A DNA stretch of 64,000 nt from Victivallis vadensis (lineage in GTDB: Bacteria; Verrucomicrobiota; Lentisphaeria; Victivallales; Victivallaceae), in NCBI RefSeq assembly GCF_003096415.1, contig NZ_QEKH01000013.1, positions 62,001-126,000 on the forward strand, read 5' to 3'. Within the stretch, counting starts at the first letter, position 1, and the number at the start of each line of letters is the position of its first letter. This document shows positions 8,262 through 17,200 of this stretch, piece after piece. The notes under the pieces were generated by a model. That model saw only the letters and a list, made by a program, of their open reading frames with translations. It had not been told where the DNA came from and did no database searches. A program made the translations under genes and the position numbers.

Positions 8262-9743
8262 TTGGGTCCAGACGGTGAGGCCGTCGAGGTTCCTGCGGTT
8301 GGGAAGCAGCCACGAGAGCGGCCACGCGATCAGCGCGAGAATACCGTTCACAAGGATACTGGTCCAGTAGGAGTGGAACGGCATCCGGATCACGCCGAAC
8401 GACGAAAGCATCATCAGCACATTGAAGCAGAGGGCGATCACAAGCCCGGTGAGCAGCGCGCCGTTCCCGACCCGGCGCGTGAAGAATCCGAGCAGATAGA
8501 TGCTCAGCAGCCCGCCGCCGAAAAGCGACGCGAGAATGATGGTCATATCGTTGATGCTCTCTTTGGGGATGTAATGAATTCCGACCGCGCCGCCGATCAT
8601 GCCGGCCGACACCAGCAGCGACACGGCTTTTGCGAAACGGAGCGCCTCACTGTCGGTTTTACCCTTGCCGAACCGTTTGTAGAAATCGACGGTGCCGATG
8701 GTCGCGATGCTGTTGATCGAGCTGGAGAGCGAACTCATCGCCGCCGCGAAACAGGCCGCAACGATCCCTCCGGCCACGAAGGGCGGCAACTCCGCGAAAA
8801 TGAAGTGCGGCAGCACCTGGTCGGCGGCCAGCCCGGCGACGGTTTCGTCACTGAACACATGGTAGAACGCAAAGAGGCAGACGCCGAGGAAGAAGAAACT
8901 TCCCCACGTCGGCAGGCTCATGAAGATGCACAGCAGCGTCGCCTTGCGCGCTTCACGGGTGGATTTCGCGGCGATGTAACGCTGGATCACATTCTGGTTG
9001 CTGGAATATTCGGTCATGAAGCCGACGATGCCGACCAGCAGCGTGACCAGAAAAGTGCGGTCGTTCAGCGCGAAGCTCATCGGGCCGAGGCTGAATTTGT
9101 GATACTCCATGCCGATGTCGAAAATCTGCGCAAAGCCTCCGGGCATCTTGAATGCGATCAGGGTAAAGCAGAGCACACCGCCTCCGAGCAACAGGATCGT
9201 CTGCACCACATCGGTCCAGATCACCGCCTCGAAGCCGCCGAATACGGTATAGCCGCCGACTACGATTCCGGTGACCGCGATGATCGCAAAAAGCGGGAAA
9301 CCGGTCATCTCCGCCATCGGCAGCGCGATCAGGTACAGGATGGTCGCAAGCCGGACGAACTGCAGGATGATGAAGCTGACCGCCGCATAACAGCGCACAC
9401 CGCTGCCGTAGCGCGCTTCGAGATACTCGAATGCGCTGGTCATCCTGCCGCGCCGGAAGAACGGGATGAAGAAGTAATAGGCCATCCCCGCCGCCGCCAG
9501 AATGCCGAGCGACTGCGCGAACTGCCGGAAATCCAGCGCATAGGCCGCCGCCGGCAGCGCCAGAAAAGTCACCGAACTGATCGAGGTGCCGAGCATCGAC
9601 AGCCCGACCGCCCAGCCGGGAAAAGAGCGGTTGCCGAGGAAGTAGTCCTCGGTACTTTTGTTTTTCCGGGCGAAGTAGACGCCCATCAGCGCCATCGCGA
9701 CGAAATAGAGCACCAGTGCCAGCAGGTCTCCGAGTCTGAACAT
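8256..9743 (-). CDS. Sodium:solute symporter (SSS/SLC5 family)
   Basis: Inner-membrane Na+-coupled uptake carrier of 495 residues with about 13 hydrophobic segments. The first two segments flank the family signature region (MGVYFARKNKSTEDYFLGNRSFPGW, near 20-45), followed by SMLGTSISSVTFLALPAA, where the small/hydroxyl residues of the sodium site lie. It is the third gene of a minus-strand set after a prepilin-like gene and a secreted sialidase. That position suggests uptake of the sugar released by the sialidase, and SSS members that carry sialic acid are known; the substrate is inferred, not shown. The gene's end lies inside a copy of a 17-base repeat. Confidence 0.88.
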   Translation of the reverse strand: MFRLGDLLALVLYFVAMALMGVYFARKNKSTEDYFLGNRSFPGWAVGLSMLGTSISSVTFLALPAAAYALDFRQFAQSLGILAAAGMAYYFFIPFFRRGRMTSAFEYLEARYGSGVRCYAAVSFIILQFVRLATILYLIALPMAEMTGFPLFAIIAVTGIVVGGYTVFGGFEAVIWTDVVQTILLLGGGVLCFTLIAFKMPGGFAQIFDIGMEYHKFSLGPMSFALNDRTFLVTLLVGIVGFMTEYSSNQNVIQRYIAAKSTREARKATLLCIFMSLPTWGSFFFLGVCLFAFYHVFSDETVAGLAADQVLPHFIFAELPPFVAGGIVAACFAAAMSSLSSSINSIATIGTVDFYKRFGKGKTDSEALRFAKAVSLLVSAGMIGGAVGIHYIPKESINDMTIILASLFGGGLLSIYLLGFFTRRVGNGALLTGLVIALCFNVLMMLSSFGVIRMPFHSYWTSILVNGILALIAWPLSWLLPNRRNLDGLTVWTQR

Positions 9744-9767
9744 GGTTGTTTCTCCGATCAGATAGTG

Positions 9768-11483
9768 TTACCGTTCCAGTGCTGCCGGATCGAGCACCAC
9801 GTGTTTGATCCGAACGCGGTTCCAGGTGTAGATCACGTGGATTTTGCCGTCTTCGGCCTGAATCACCGACGGATAGGAATATTCGCCGGGTCCGTCCTCC
9901 AGGATCAGCGCGGGCTTCCACTCCTTCCCGTCCGATGAAACCGCGACGTTCAGCGGAGTCCGCTTGCCGCCCCAGCGCCCATCCGGCGTTTCGGCGTGGT
10001 TGTAGACCAGCAGGAACCGCCCGTCCTTCAATTCAACCGCATCGAAGCCGGAGTTGTTGCTCGGCAGGGAAATCATCTTCAGCGCCGACCAGCTCCGCCC
10101 GTTGTCATGCGACCAGTTTTCGGCGAGATGCTTTTCGCCCATCGTGCGGTAGAGCGCCTGCAGCACGCCGTTGCCGTGGCGCAGCAGGGCCGGCTGGATC
10201 ACGCCCCTGAATTTTTCCGGATTGTCGAAACGGACGACCTTCCAAGTTTTGCCGAGATCAGGCGTATATTCCATTTTATCGCCCCCGGCGGGGCAGTAGA
10301 TGGTGCCGTCCTCCAGCTCCACGGGCTTGTTTTTACTCGGTCCGTGGAGCCTGCCGCCCGGATAATGCGGGGCGCTCCATGTCCTGCCGCCGTCGTCCGA
10401 AGTCAAATAGGCGCAGTCCCAATGTTCAAACGGGCGGCCGTACTTGTAGAATAAAAAGAGCTTTCCCGAGGAGTGGCGGAAGAGCAGCGGATTCCAGAGC
10501 TGGTAATAGACGCCGTCCCGATAGAGCCGCTGCACGGTTTCGACCGGCCTGGACCAGCGCCCGCCGGAATAACGGGCCGTCCAGATTCCGACGTCAAGGT
10601 GCCCCTCGCAGGTGCCGCCGAACCATGCCGCCAGCAGTTCACCGTTGCCGAGGTCCGCGACCGTCGCGGCGTGGCACTCCGGAGTCGGCGGCTCCTGATA
10701 GACGAACTCCATGCGTTCGATGCCGGGCAGGTGTGTGCCGGTCATGTCCGCCGGAGCAGGATCGACCGCGCCGGGTTCGTCCAGCGCGCGGGTCACGTCG
10801 GAAACGGCAGCCGAAGCAATCGTTCCGTCGAAGTACTGCCCGGATTTGCCCGGCCCCCGCTCAAGGCCGCCGACAGTCAGCGCCCCGGAGGTGTCGGAGA
10901 GCGGAGTGAAAGCGCCGCTGGCCCGGGTCACGACTCCGTTCAGCCGGACTTGCAGATTGTACAGTGTGCGCGCCGAGTCGGCGGTCGCGTCCGCCATGTT
11001 CCACTCGCCGGGACGGACCCGGTTCCTGCTGACGACGTTCACGGTTTTGCCGCCGCGGTTCCGGATGCGCAGCGCGACCTTTCCCTCTCCGGTCAGGAAC
11101 AGTTGATAGCCGAAGTCGGTTCCCGGATCGGTCTTGCGCAGCAGCACCGCGTGACGGATGGTTTCCGGCCGGAACCGCACCGCCAGATTCAGCGATGCCA
11201 GCCCGTTTTTGCCGTTGTCATGGCCGGTCAGCGACGGCTGGTCCGCAATCCGCAGATAGGCGCCGCAGTCGTCCGCCGCGTCGCGGTTGCGGAATTGAAC
11301 GCCCTCCCGGAGCGCCAGCCGGGAGGCATCCCCGGAGGCGGCCGCCGGAATTCCGGCGACTTCGTCCGGGGCCGGGAGCCGGGACGCTCCCGAGAACTGC
11401 CACTCCGCAACGCCGAGCGCGCCGAGCCGCAGGGTGTTCAGGATCAGAAGAATAAGGGAAACGGTTTTACAGAGAATTTTCAC
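9768..11483 (-). CDS. Secreted sialidase-like protein (LamG-like domain plus BNR/Asp-box propeller)
   Basis: The 571-residue protein starts at a GTG (11483) preceded by AAAGGA; the open frame extends to 12044 but that part overlaps the prepilin gene. It has a signal peptide of about 24 residues (VKILCKTVSLILLILN). Residues 30-215 look like a concanavalin A/LamG-like jelly roll (SLNLAVRFRPETIRHAVLLR). Residues 225-571 form a BNR six-bladed propeller with Asp boxes TSDDGGRTWSAP, YTPDLGKTWKV, SHDNGRSWSAL and SSDGKEWKPA. Such enzymes cleave terminal sialic acid or related sugars outside the cytoplasm. It sits 23 bases after the prepilin gene and 24 before the symporter, which suggests one operon. 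Confidence 0.85.
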   Translation of the reverse strand: MKILCKTVSLILLILNTLRLGALGVAEWQFSGASRLPAPDEVAGIPAAASGDASRLALREGVQFRNRDAADDCGAYLRIADQPSLTGHDNGKNGLASLNLAVRFRPETIRHAVLLRKTDPGTDFGYQLFLTGEGKVALRIRNRGGKTVNVVSRNRVRPGEWNMADATADSARTLYNLQVRLNGVVTRASGAFTPLSDTSGALTVGGLERGPGKSGQYFDGTIASAAVSDVTRALDEPGAVDPAPADMTGTHLPGIERMEFVYQEPPTPECHAATVADLGNGELLAAWFGGTCEGHLDVGIWTARYSGGRWSRPVETVQRLYRDGVYYQLWNPLLFRHSSGKLFLFYKYGRPFEHWDCAYLTSDDGGRTWSAPHYPGGRLHGPSKNKPVELEDGTIYCPAGGDKMEYTPDLGKTWKVVRFDNPEKFRGVIQPALLRHGNGVLQALYRTMGEKHLAENWSHDNGRSWSALKMISLPSNNSGFDAVELKDGRFLLVYNHAETPDGRWGGKRTPLNVAVSSDGKEWKPALILEDGPGEYSYPSVIQAEDGKIHVIYTWNRVRIKHVVLDPAALER

Positions 11484-11506
11484 AATTCGGTTCCTTTCGC
11501 CGGGAA

Positions 11507-12283
11507 TTACCAGAAGTAGGGACGGCCGCCGCCGTGCTGATAGTGGCCGTCGGTGGCGGCTTTCGGCCGCCGCCCGCGTTCCGTGACGGTCCACTTGCCG
11601 CTCTCGGTCCACGGAATCCAGCGCGCCGAGCCGTCGACGTGTGCCCGGTTGCCGCCGGTCATCATGCTCAGGAAGGTCAGGAACTCCAGCTTGCCGGTCA
11701 GGCGGCCGCCCGCGTGGTTGATCCGGGAGTCGGTCCGGCCCTCCATCCAGATATTCTGGTCGGCCACCATCACGTCGCCGGGCTTGGACTTGGTGAGCTT
11801 CTGCCGCGCCCCGGAACGCGGCGGACCTTCCATCCAGTAGCCGTAGGGCTGGTCGCAGAGCGCGCCGATGTAGAGCATGTCCACCTCCCAGTATTCGGCG
11901 GGGGTGTCCGCCGTCCCGTAGCGGCGCTCGTTCTTCACGACGTCGAGCGTGGTCACCGATGCCGGGCAGACGCCGAGCTTCAGCAGCGTATTCACGGAAC
12001 CGGCATAACGGGCGAGCGGCTCCACGAAAGAACCGCGTTCCCACGAATACGGCAGATGCGAGTTCGGCTGCGAACGCACGAACGGCAGCATGTCGCCGCT
12101 GTCCCCGGCGTACATCAGCAGCGCGTTGTTCAGTTCACGGGTCTGCCCGAGGCAGGACGTCCGTTTCGCCCGGTCCCGCGCCTTGTTCAGCGCGGGCAGC
12201 AGCATGGCCGCGAGAATCGCGATCACGGCTATTACCACGAGCAGCTCAATGAGGGTAAAATGTGTGTTTCGGCCAATCGTCAT
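11507..12283 (-). CDS. Prepilin-type (pseudopilin-like) protein
   Basis: A 258-residue protein with the type IV pilin/pseudopilin N-terminus [18 protein letters not shown] at residues 8-25, ending in LLPALNKARDRAK, and a large soluble domain. Glu5 of the mature numbering is present but the -1 residue is His, not Gly. A C-terminal HVDGSARWIPW segment resembles the H-X9-DG proteins of Lentisphaerota/Planctomycetota without an exact spacing match. The ATG at 12283 lies 8 bases after GGGAGG; an ATG at 12289 is too close to that site. It is the first gene of the operon with the sialidase and symporter. Role unknown; possibly surface attachment or glycan handling. Confidence 0.85.
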   Translation of the reverse strand: MTIGRNTHFTLIELLVVIAVIAILAAMLLPALNKARDRAKRTSCLGQTRELNNALLMYAGDSGDMLPFVRSQPNSHLPYSWERGSFVEPLARYAGSVNTLLKLGVCPASVTTLDVVKNERRYGTADTPAEYWEVDMLYIGALCDQPYGYWMEGPPRSGARQKLTKSKPGDVMVADQNIWMEGRTDSRINHAGGRLTGKLEFLTFLSMMTGGNRAHVDGSARWIPWTESGKWTVTERGRRPKAATDGHYQHGGGRPYFW

Positions 12284-12331
12284 TGTCATAACCTCCCGAT
12301 GCCTGGTTACGGAAATTCCATGTCTGCTTAT

Positions 12332-12360
12332 ATTATACCGGAAAACTTTTTCCGCACCAA
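12332..12360 (-). promoter_or_regulatory. Promoter with palindromic spacer for the prepilin-sialidase-symporter operon
   Basis: On the minus strand TTGGTG (12355-12360) and TATAAT (12332-12337) are 17 bases apart. The spacer contains the palindrome cggaaaa-ct-ttttccg at 12339-12354, exactly between the two hexamers, a position where a bound repressor or activator would act directly on RNA polymerase. Confidence 0.55.
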
Positions 12361-12363
12361 GTG

Positions 12364-12392
12364 TTGACAATATCACTTTTATCGGTTATTAT
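12364..12392 (+). promoter_or_regulatory. Near-consensus sigma-70 promoter for the AraC-type gene
   Basis: TTGACA (12364-12369), 17-base spacer, TATTAT (12387-12392). It is back to back with the minus-strand promoter, 4 bases away. Confidence 0.7.
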
Positions 12393-12424
12393 AGTACAAA
12401 TCTACTTTTTTGAAAGGGCCGGAG

Positions 12425-13195
12425 ATGCCGGAAGTCGAATTTTCTTACGCAGGGTTCCACGCCAGCACCCGCAGCACGCCGCTGCATCGCCACAATGGAA
12501 CCGAACTGGTCTATATCGTCGAGGGCGAATGCGAAAACCGCATCCCGTTCCGGGACCGGAAAATCGCGGCGGGTGAACTCCTGATCATCCCGCCCGAACT
12601 GGAGCACCGCCAGATCGATCTCGGCTTCGTGCGCACCTTTTATGTGGTCTTTGAAGCCAAGCCGGGAGTTTTCCGCAACGACCTGCGCTCGATCGACGTG
12701 CGCTCCGACCGGTTCGTCCGCAGTTGGATGGAACAACTGGTGCTGCTCTATCAGGAACAGGCACTCGACCAGTGCCGCCTCCTGCTGCCGGCGCTGCTGG
12801 CCCGGATCACCCGGCTGGAAGGAAGCATCGACGGCACCGCCGAAATTCCCGCCGGACTCGCCGCTGCGATCCGTTTCATCACCTACCACTTCCACCGGGA
12901 ACTGGCGATCCGAGAAATCGCGGCGTCAAACGGGATGAGCCCGAGCTACTTCAACGCGCTGTTCCACAAGCACATGCAGGTCAGTCCGGCGGAATACATC
13001 AAAAAACTGCGCATGGGCCACGCCCGTCAACTGCTCCGCAACAGCCGCCTGACCATCTCTGAAATCGGGGAACAGTGCGGCTACCGCAACGCCTATTACT
13101 TCTGCCGGATCTTCCGTAAAGTCCACGGCTGCACGCCCGGCGAATACCGCGCCCTGCCGCGCCGCGAATACGACGTGAAATTCCTCGCTCCGTGA
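12425..13195 (+). CDS. AraC-family transcriptional regulator
   Basis: 256 residues: an N-terminal cupin sensor (STPLHRHNGTELVYIVEGECE near 18-38, IPPELEHRQI near 60) and a C-terminal double HTH (LAIREIAASNGMSPSYFNALFHKHMQVSPAEYIKKLRM near 165-202; LTISEIGEQCGYRNAYYFCRIFRKVHGCTPGEYR near 213-246). The ATG at 12425 is preceded by AAAGGG; a TTG at 12410 is less likely. It is divergent from the prepilin-sialidase-symporter operon with a shared 140-base control region, so it probably controls that operon in response to a sugar. Confidence 0.93.
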   Translation: MPEVEFSYAGFHASTRSTPLHRHNGTELVYIVEGECENRIPFRDRKIAAGELLIIPPELEHRQIDLGFVRTFYVVFEAKPGVFRNDLRSIDVRSDRFVRSWMEQLVLLYQEQALDQCRLLLPALLARITRLEGSIDGTAEIPAGLAAAIRFITYHFHRELAIREIAASNGMSPSYFNALFHKHMQVSPAEYIKKLRMGHARQLLRNSRLTISEIGEQCGYRNAYYFCRIFRKVHGCTPGEYRALPRREYDVKFLAP

Positions 13196-13388
13196 CCGGC
13201 TCCGGGCATACGGGGCGTGCCTCCGGCCGCCGGAGGCGCTTCGCTCAGCTACCGGTGCCTGATTGCAAATCAGGCCGCGTGGCGCACAAGGTCTGCCGCC
13301 CGCAGGAAGGACAGGCCCGCCTGCCTTCAAAACGGCAGGCTTCCCCAGGCGAATCGCCTCCGACTGCCTGTCACGGGATCACACCGGA
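13196..13388. repeat. Dispersed structured repeat, copy B (between convergent genes)
   Basis: The sequence directly after the AraC stop carries a perfect hairpin gcctccgg-ccg-ccggaggc (13219-13237), then the two conserved stem-loops seen in copy A: gcctgatt-gca-aatcaggc (13257-13275) and gcctgcc-ttcaaaac-ggcaggc (13319-13340). Copies A and B have the same orientation, and both fill a spacer between convergent genes, which fits a 3'-end/termination or REP-type role. Confidence 0.7.
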
Positions 13389-14189
13389 TCACCGACCTGA
13401 ATATTTGAACGGGACACCGTCAGTATTGATTTTCACATTTTCGGCGTGTCCGTCCAGAAAACCGACCTGATTCGAGGAGTTGTGCCTGCCCTCGTTGATC
13501 GACCAGGCCCGGTAATCGAAATTGCTGACGGAATCTCCGAAACAGTTGTAATCGTAAATTCCGCCTTTGCTGCGGCGTGCATCGGCGATCACAAAAGTCA
13601 TGCTCGGCTGCCAGCACCGGGACTCCTTTTCCAGATACTCGACCAGCCCCCAGGTGTTATAGCCGTAGCTGTAGTTCGTTTTCCGGTTCGGAGCAGTGGG
13701 ACATAGAAACACCTTCGCCTCGCGCCGGATCAGATCGGTCGAACCGTCCCACTCCTTCCAGTCGCCGGAAATGCCGCAGTACGGTGCGAGCTTCTGGAAC
13801 AAATGCAATCCAAGATTCTCCCAATCCCTCCAATTTGAATTGCCCTTGCTGAAAAACACTCCGTCGTTATCTCCGAGATACATATTGTTCGCAAATATGA
13901 TCTGTTTGACGTTGCTCATGCAACTCGCCGCACGCGCCCGTTCGCGGGCCTGATTCAGTGCGGGCAGCAGCATCGCCGCCAGAATTGCAATAATAGCTAT
14001 TACAACGAGCAGCTCAATAAGGGTGAAATGGCGCCTCTTCCGGGGGGCCGGGGGGGCGAAGCCCACCAGCGGGATAAGTAGGAGCGAAGCGACGCACATC
14101 CCGTTACTCGGCGGCGGCACCTTGCCGCCCAGAATTGCGATGATCGCTATTACAACGAGCAGCTCAATTAAAGTAAAATTTCTTTTCAT
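13389..14189 (-). CDS. Prepilin-type H-X9-DG protein with a duplicated leader and in-frame insertion
   Basis: 266 residues in one open frame. The first 20 residues ([20 protein letters not shown]) are a complete prepilin leader with its own ribosome site (AAAGGAG before the ATG at 14189). About 33 residues of Pro/Gly-rich insertion follow, then a second leader [20 protein letters not shown] with [14 protein letters not shown] and the normal soluble domain. The C-terminus has H-X9-DG ([12 protein letters not shown]). The DNA copies are at 14130-14184 and 13978-14036, and the insert ends with a REP-type hairpin (14113-14129). Translation through the insert would place two hydrophobic helices at the N-terminus. 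It could be a living oddity or a recently disrupted gene; the soluble domain looks intact. Confidence 0.8.
   Translation of the reverse strand: MKRNFTLIELLVVIAIIAILGGKVPPPSNGMCVASLLLIPLVGFAPPAPRKRRHFTLIELLVVIAIIAILAAMLLPALNQARERARAASCMSNVKQIIFANNMYLGDNDGVFFSKGNSNWRDWENLGLHLFQKLAPYCGISGDWKEWDGSTDLIRREAKVFLCPTAPNRKTNYSYGYNTWGLVEYLEKESRCWQPSMTFVIADARRSKGGIYDYNCFGDSVSNFDYRAWSINEGRHNSSNQVGFLDGHAENVKINTDGVPFKYSGR
14113..14129. repeat. REP-type hairpin inside the prepilin gene
   Basis: ggcggca-cct-tgccgcc, a 7-bp stem with a 3-base loop at the junction of the duplicated leader. It has the same architecture as the hairpins at 5419, 6172, 8016 and 8079. Confidence 0.65.
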
Positions 14190-14210
14190 GGATCACTCCT
14201 TTCGCTGTGA

Positions 14211-17200
14211 TTACCTCATTAAATCCACAATCGGATCGCCGCCGGCGATGCCGTTTACTTTCCCGGTGTCGTCGCCCGTATAAAGCGGAGCGGAGACGGG
14301 GCGGTCGAATACGGTCCGCCCGGCCTTCTCATCCTGCTCCGCCTGTTCGAGTTTCGCCGCGGTGATGAACAACGCCGAATCAAGCTCCGCCTGCGTCAGC
14401 CTGGCGACGGGCCTGCCCGCGAGCCTGTTCACGATATTCAGCAGCAACTGGGCGTTGCCGCCCAATTCAAGGTTCAGCGGGCGCAGGAACCAGCCGTCGC
14501 CGATCCAGATGACCTTGCCCTTGCCGAACGGAAATTCCGCCAGAAGCGGTTTGCCGGGCGCGGTCGAACTCTCCGGCGCTTTCAGCAGCACCCGGGCCTC
14601 CTCCGGCAGTTTTGTAAGCCAGGTCGCGGCGGAGGTCACGAAACTCTCCACATGCTCCGTGACGGGGTCCGCCGTGAAGTCGCGGCAGGTCACGCGCAAC
14701 TTGTCCGCCGGAGGCGGCGCGTCACTTTTATTGTAAAGCACTCCGCCCAGACCGGCTTCCGCAAGTCCCAGCCCTTCGAGCAGCTGCGGATTGCGCCCGT
14801 CGACGTGATAGTTCAGAAATGCGTTGCCGCAGACCAGCAGCGCACCGCCGTTCCGCACGAAATCGAGGATTTTCCGCGGCTCGGACAATCGGAAAGTCCG
14901 GTTCTGCAAAAGCAGCACGTCGACGCCGTCGAGCGAACTTCCGTTGCGAAACAACTTCACATTGAAACCGTGGTCCGCCAGCAGCCGGTACGCAGTCGGC
15001 GCGATTCCGACCGCACCGTCGATGGTGCTGCCGCTGACCGGAGCGACCGCAACGGTCGGCCGGCCCGGTTTCTCCGGGGCGACGCGCCAGAGTTCGTTCA
15101 GCATTGCAAGCCGGACCGGCGAGATGCCGGAAAGCGCCAGCGGTTCAACGTTTTCCGGTTCGAGCAAAAGCACCACCGGATCGTACTGGTTCAGCCGGAC
15201 CGGCCACGGCTTCGCCAGCTCCTCCGCGCTCCAGAGGGCCTTTCCCGACACGGAGGGGATCTTCCGCCCGGTCGAAGCGTTGCGCATCCGGTAATTCCCC
15301 GCCGGAAGCCCGGCGAGTTTCGCGAAGGCGGCGCCGTCCGGGTCGAAGTTCTGCAGGAACAGCACGTTCCTTCCCGCGCGGTCGCGGTACAAAACGGTCT
15401 CCACGCTGCCGGGCAGCGGGGTCCCCGGCAAAGAGTCCAGCTCGACCAGCGGCGCAACTCCGCTCTCCCGGAGCAGGCGGCCGGTCAGTTCCCGGACCGC
15501 CTCCGCCTTCAGCGTGCCGTTCAGGAAAAGGACGCGCCCCTTCCCGATTTTATGTTCGGCCAGCAGCGGCGTCCCGTCCGCATACGAAAGCACCGGAACT
15601 GCGCCGCACAGCTCAAGGGAGGCGCGGGTGGTTCCGTCGATCCGGCGCGGATGAGTGTTCACCGTGCCGATGCCGGGCAGAGTGCAGGAGGCCGGCGCGG
15701 TTTCACAGCCCAGGATTTTCACCCCGGTCAGCGCCGACGCATCGAGCGGCTCGTGGGTGTCGTCGTTCACGGTGAAGGAACCGTACTCCGCCAGCAGCGT
15801 GCCCCCTTGCTCCACGTAACGCCGCAACGCGGCGACGGCGGCGGGAGTGGAACGCAGATTCGAGGCGGCGATCAACGCGCGGTACGGCAGTTTCCCGTTT
15901 TCCAGATCGCCGTTGCGCAGCACGTCGACTCCGCCGCTGCGGGTGAACAGCGCGCCCGCATAGTACGGCATCAGGTCGGAAGTGGCCGGGCTGGTGATCG
16001 TTTCGAGGTAGTCCTTGTGCGTGAGGGCGCGCAGCGTTTCCAGCGGATAGATCATGCCGACCTGCGCCGGACGGCGGGCGGCGGGATCGAAAATGATGTC
16101 CGCGAGGTTTTCAAGCTCGGCTTTCACGCCGGGCAGGAAGCGGCTCGCCGGTTTCAGGAAATTCCCTTCGTAGCAGAGCATCACGCCGGAGGTGCCGCGG
16201 ATCGCCTGCGACCACAGGAAGCTGCGCAGATGGCGTTCCTCCACGCCGCACTTGAAATCCGGCACCAGCCGGGCCGTATTCACCGAAACGAAGCCGCGGA
16301 TTCCGCCGTAATAGGTGCCGTCGAGGAAATAACGGTTTTCAATCCGGACCGCAAGCACATTTTCCGGTTCAAGCGCATCCGTGATGTCGAAGGTGAAACT
16401 CGCATCGAAGCCGTCCGCCGAACCGATCTTCCGGCCGTTCAGCCAGAGTTCGGCCTTGTCCGCGAAGCCCTGCCCGTTCAGGTAAACGCGGCCCGGCGCC
16501 GGTTCGGCAACTTTGAACCCCGTCCGGTAAAGCCCGACCTGGCAGAGGCGGTAACCGTCGCTGCCCCACATCGCCGGAACGGTCACTTTTCCCCAGTCGC
16601 GGTCGTCGAATGCCTTTTCCCGCCAGCCCGCCGGTTCCGCCTGCGTCGCATCGAAAAATTTCCATTTGCGGTGCAGTCCGGCCAGATCGCTCTCGATCAG
16701 CTCCGTCTTGTGCGCGCCGCGGACATTCACGCTCAACGGCGCCTCGGCATTGAACACCGGTTTATCCGGCGAAAAGCCGCGCACCGCGTCGCTGAAAAAC
16801 AGCGGTTTGAGCACTCCGGCCAGATTGTGGAAGCTGCGGCTGCCGCCGGTTTCCGGATAGTTGATTCCGGCTTCGTGCGAATAGAAATCCGAAAAATCGG
16901 TCAGCATCTCCGGCCTGATGCCGATTCCGGTGTAGTCGAGCCAGAGATTCAGGTGGCTCTGCAGCGTGGAGTAGACCTTCGGATCGGGATCGAGCGCACG
17001 CATCTTCGCCATCAAAGAGCGGGAGGCCTGATAGCTGCGCTCCTCCTGGAACTTCTCCCAGTCCACCAGCAGATTCGGGTACATCCGCCCCTCGCGCGCC
17101 GCCAGCGTTTCGCGCGGAAGCGCCCCGTTTCTGCCGCCGTCGGCGACATAGCCGGGCGGGTTGACCTCGGCAAACGACCGGAACGCGGTTCCCCACGCCC

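Noticed and set aside
8238-9938. 566-codon plus-strand open frame
   Set aside because: Antisense to the symporter and the sialidase end; His/Arg/Glu-rich shadow typical of GC-rich DNA.
11484-12044. N-terminal extension of the sialidase frame
   Set aside because: Overlaps the prepilin gene in another frame, Arg-rich and without motifs; the GTG at 11483 has a ribosome site and starts a signal peptide.
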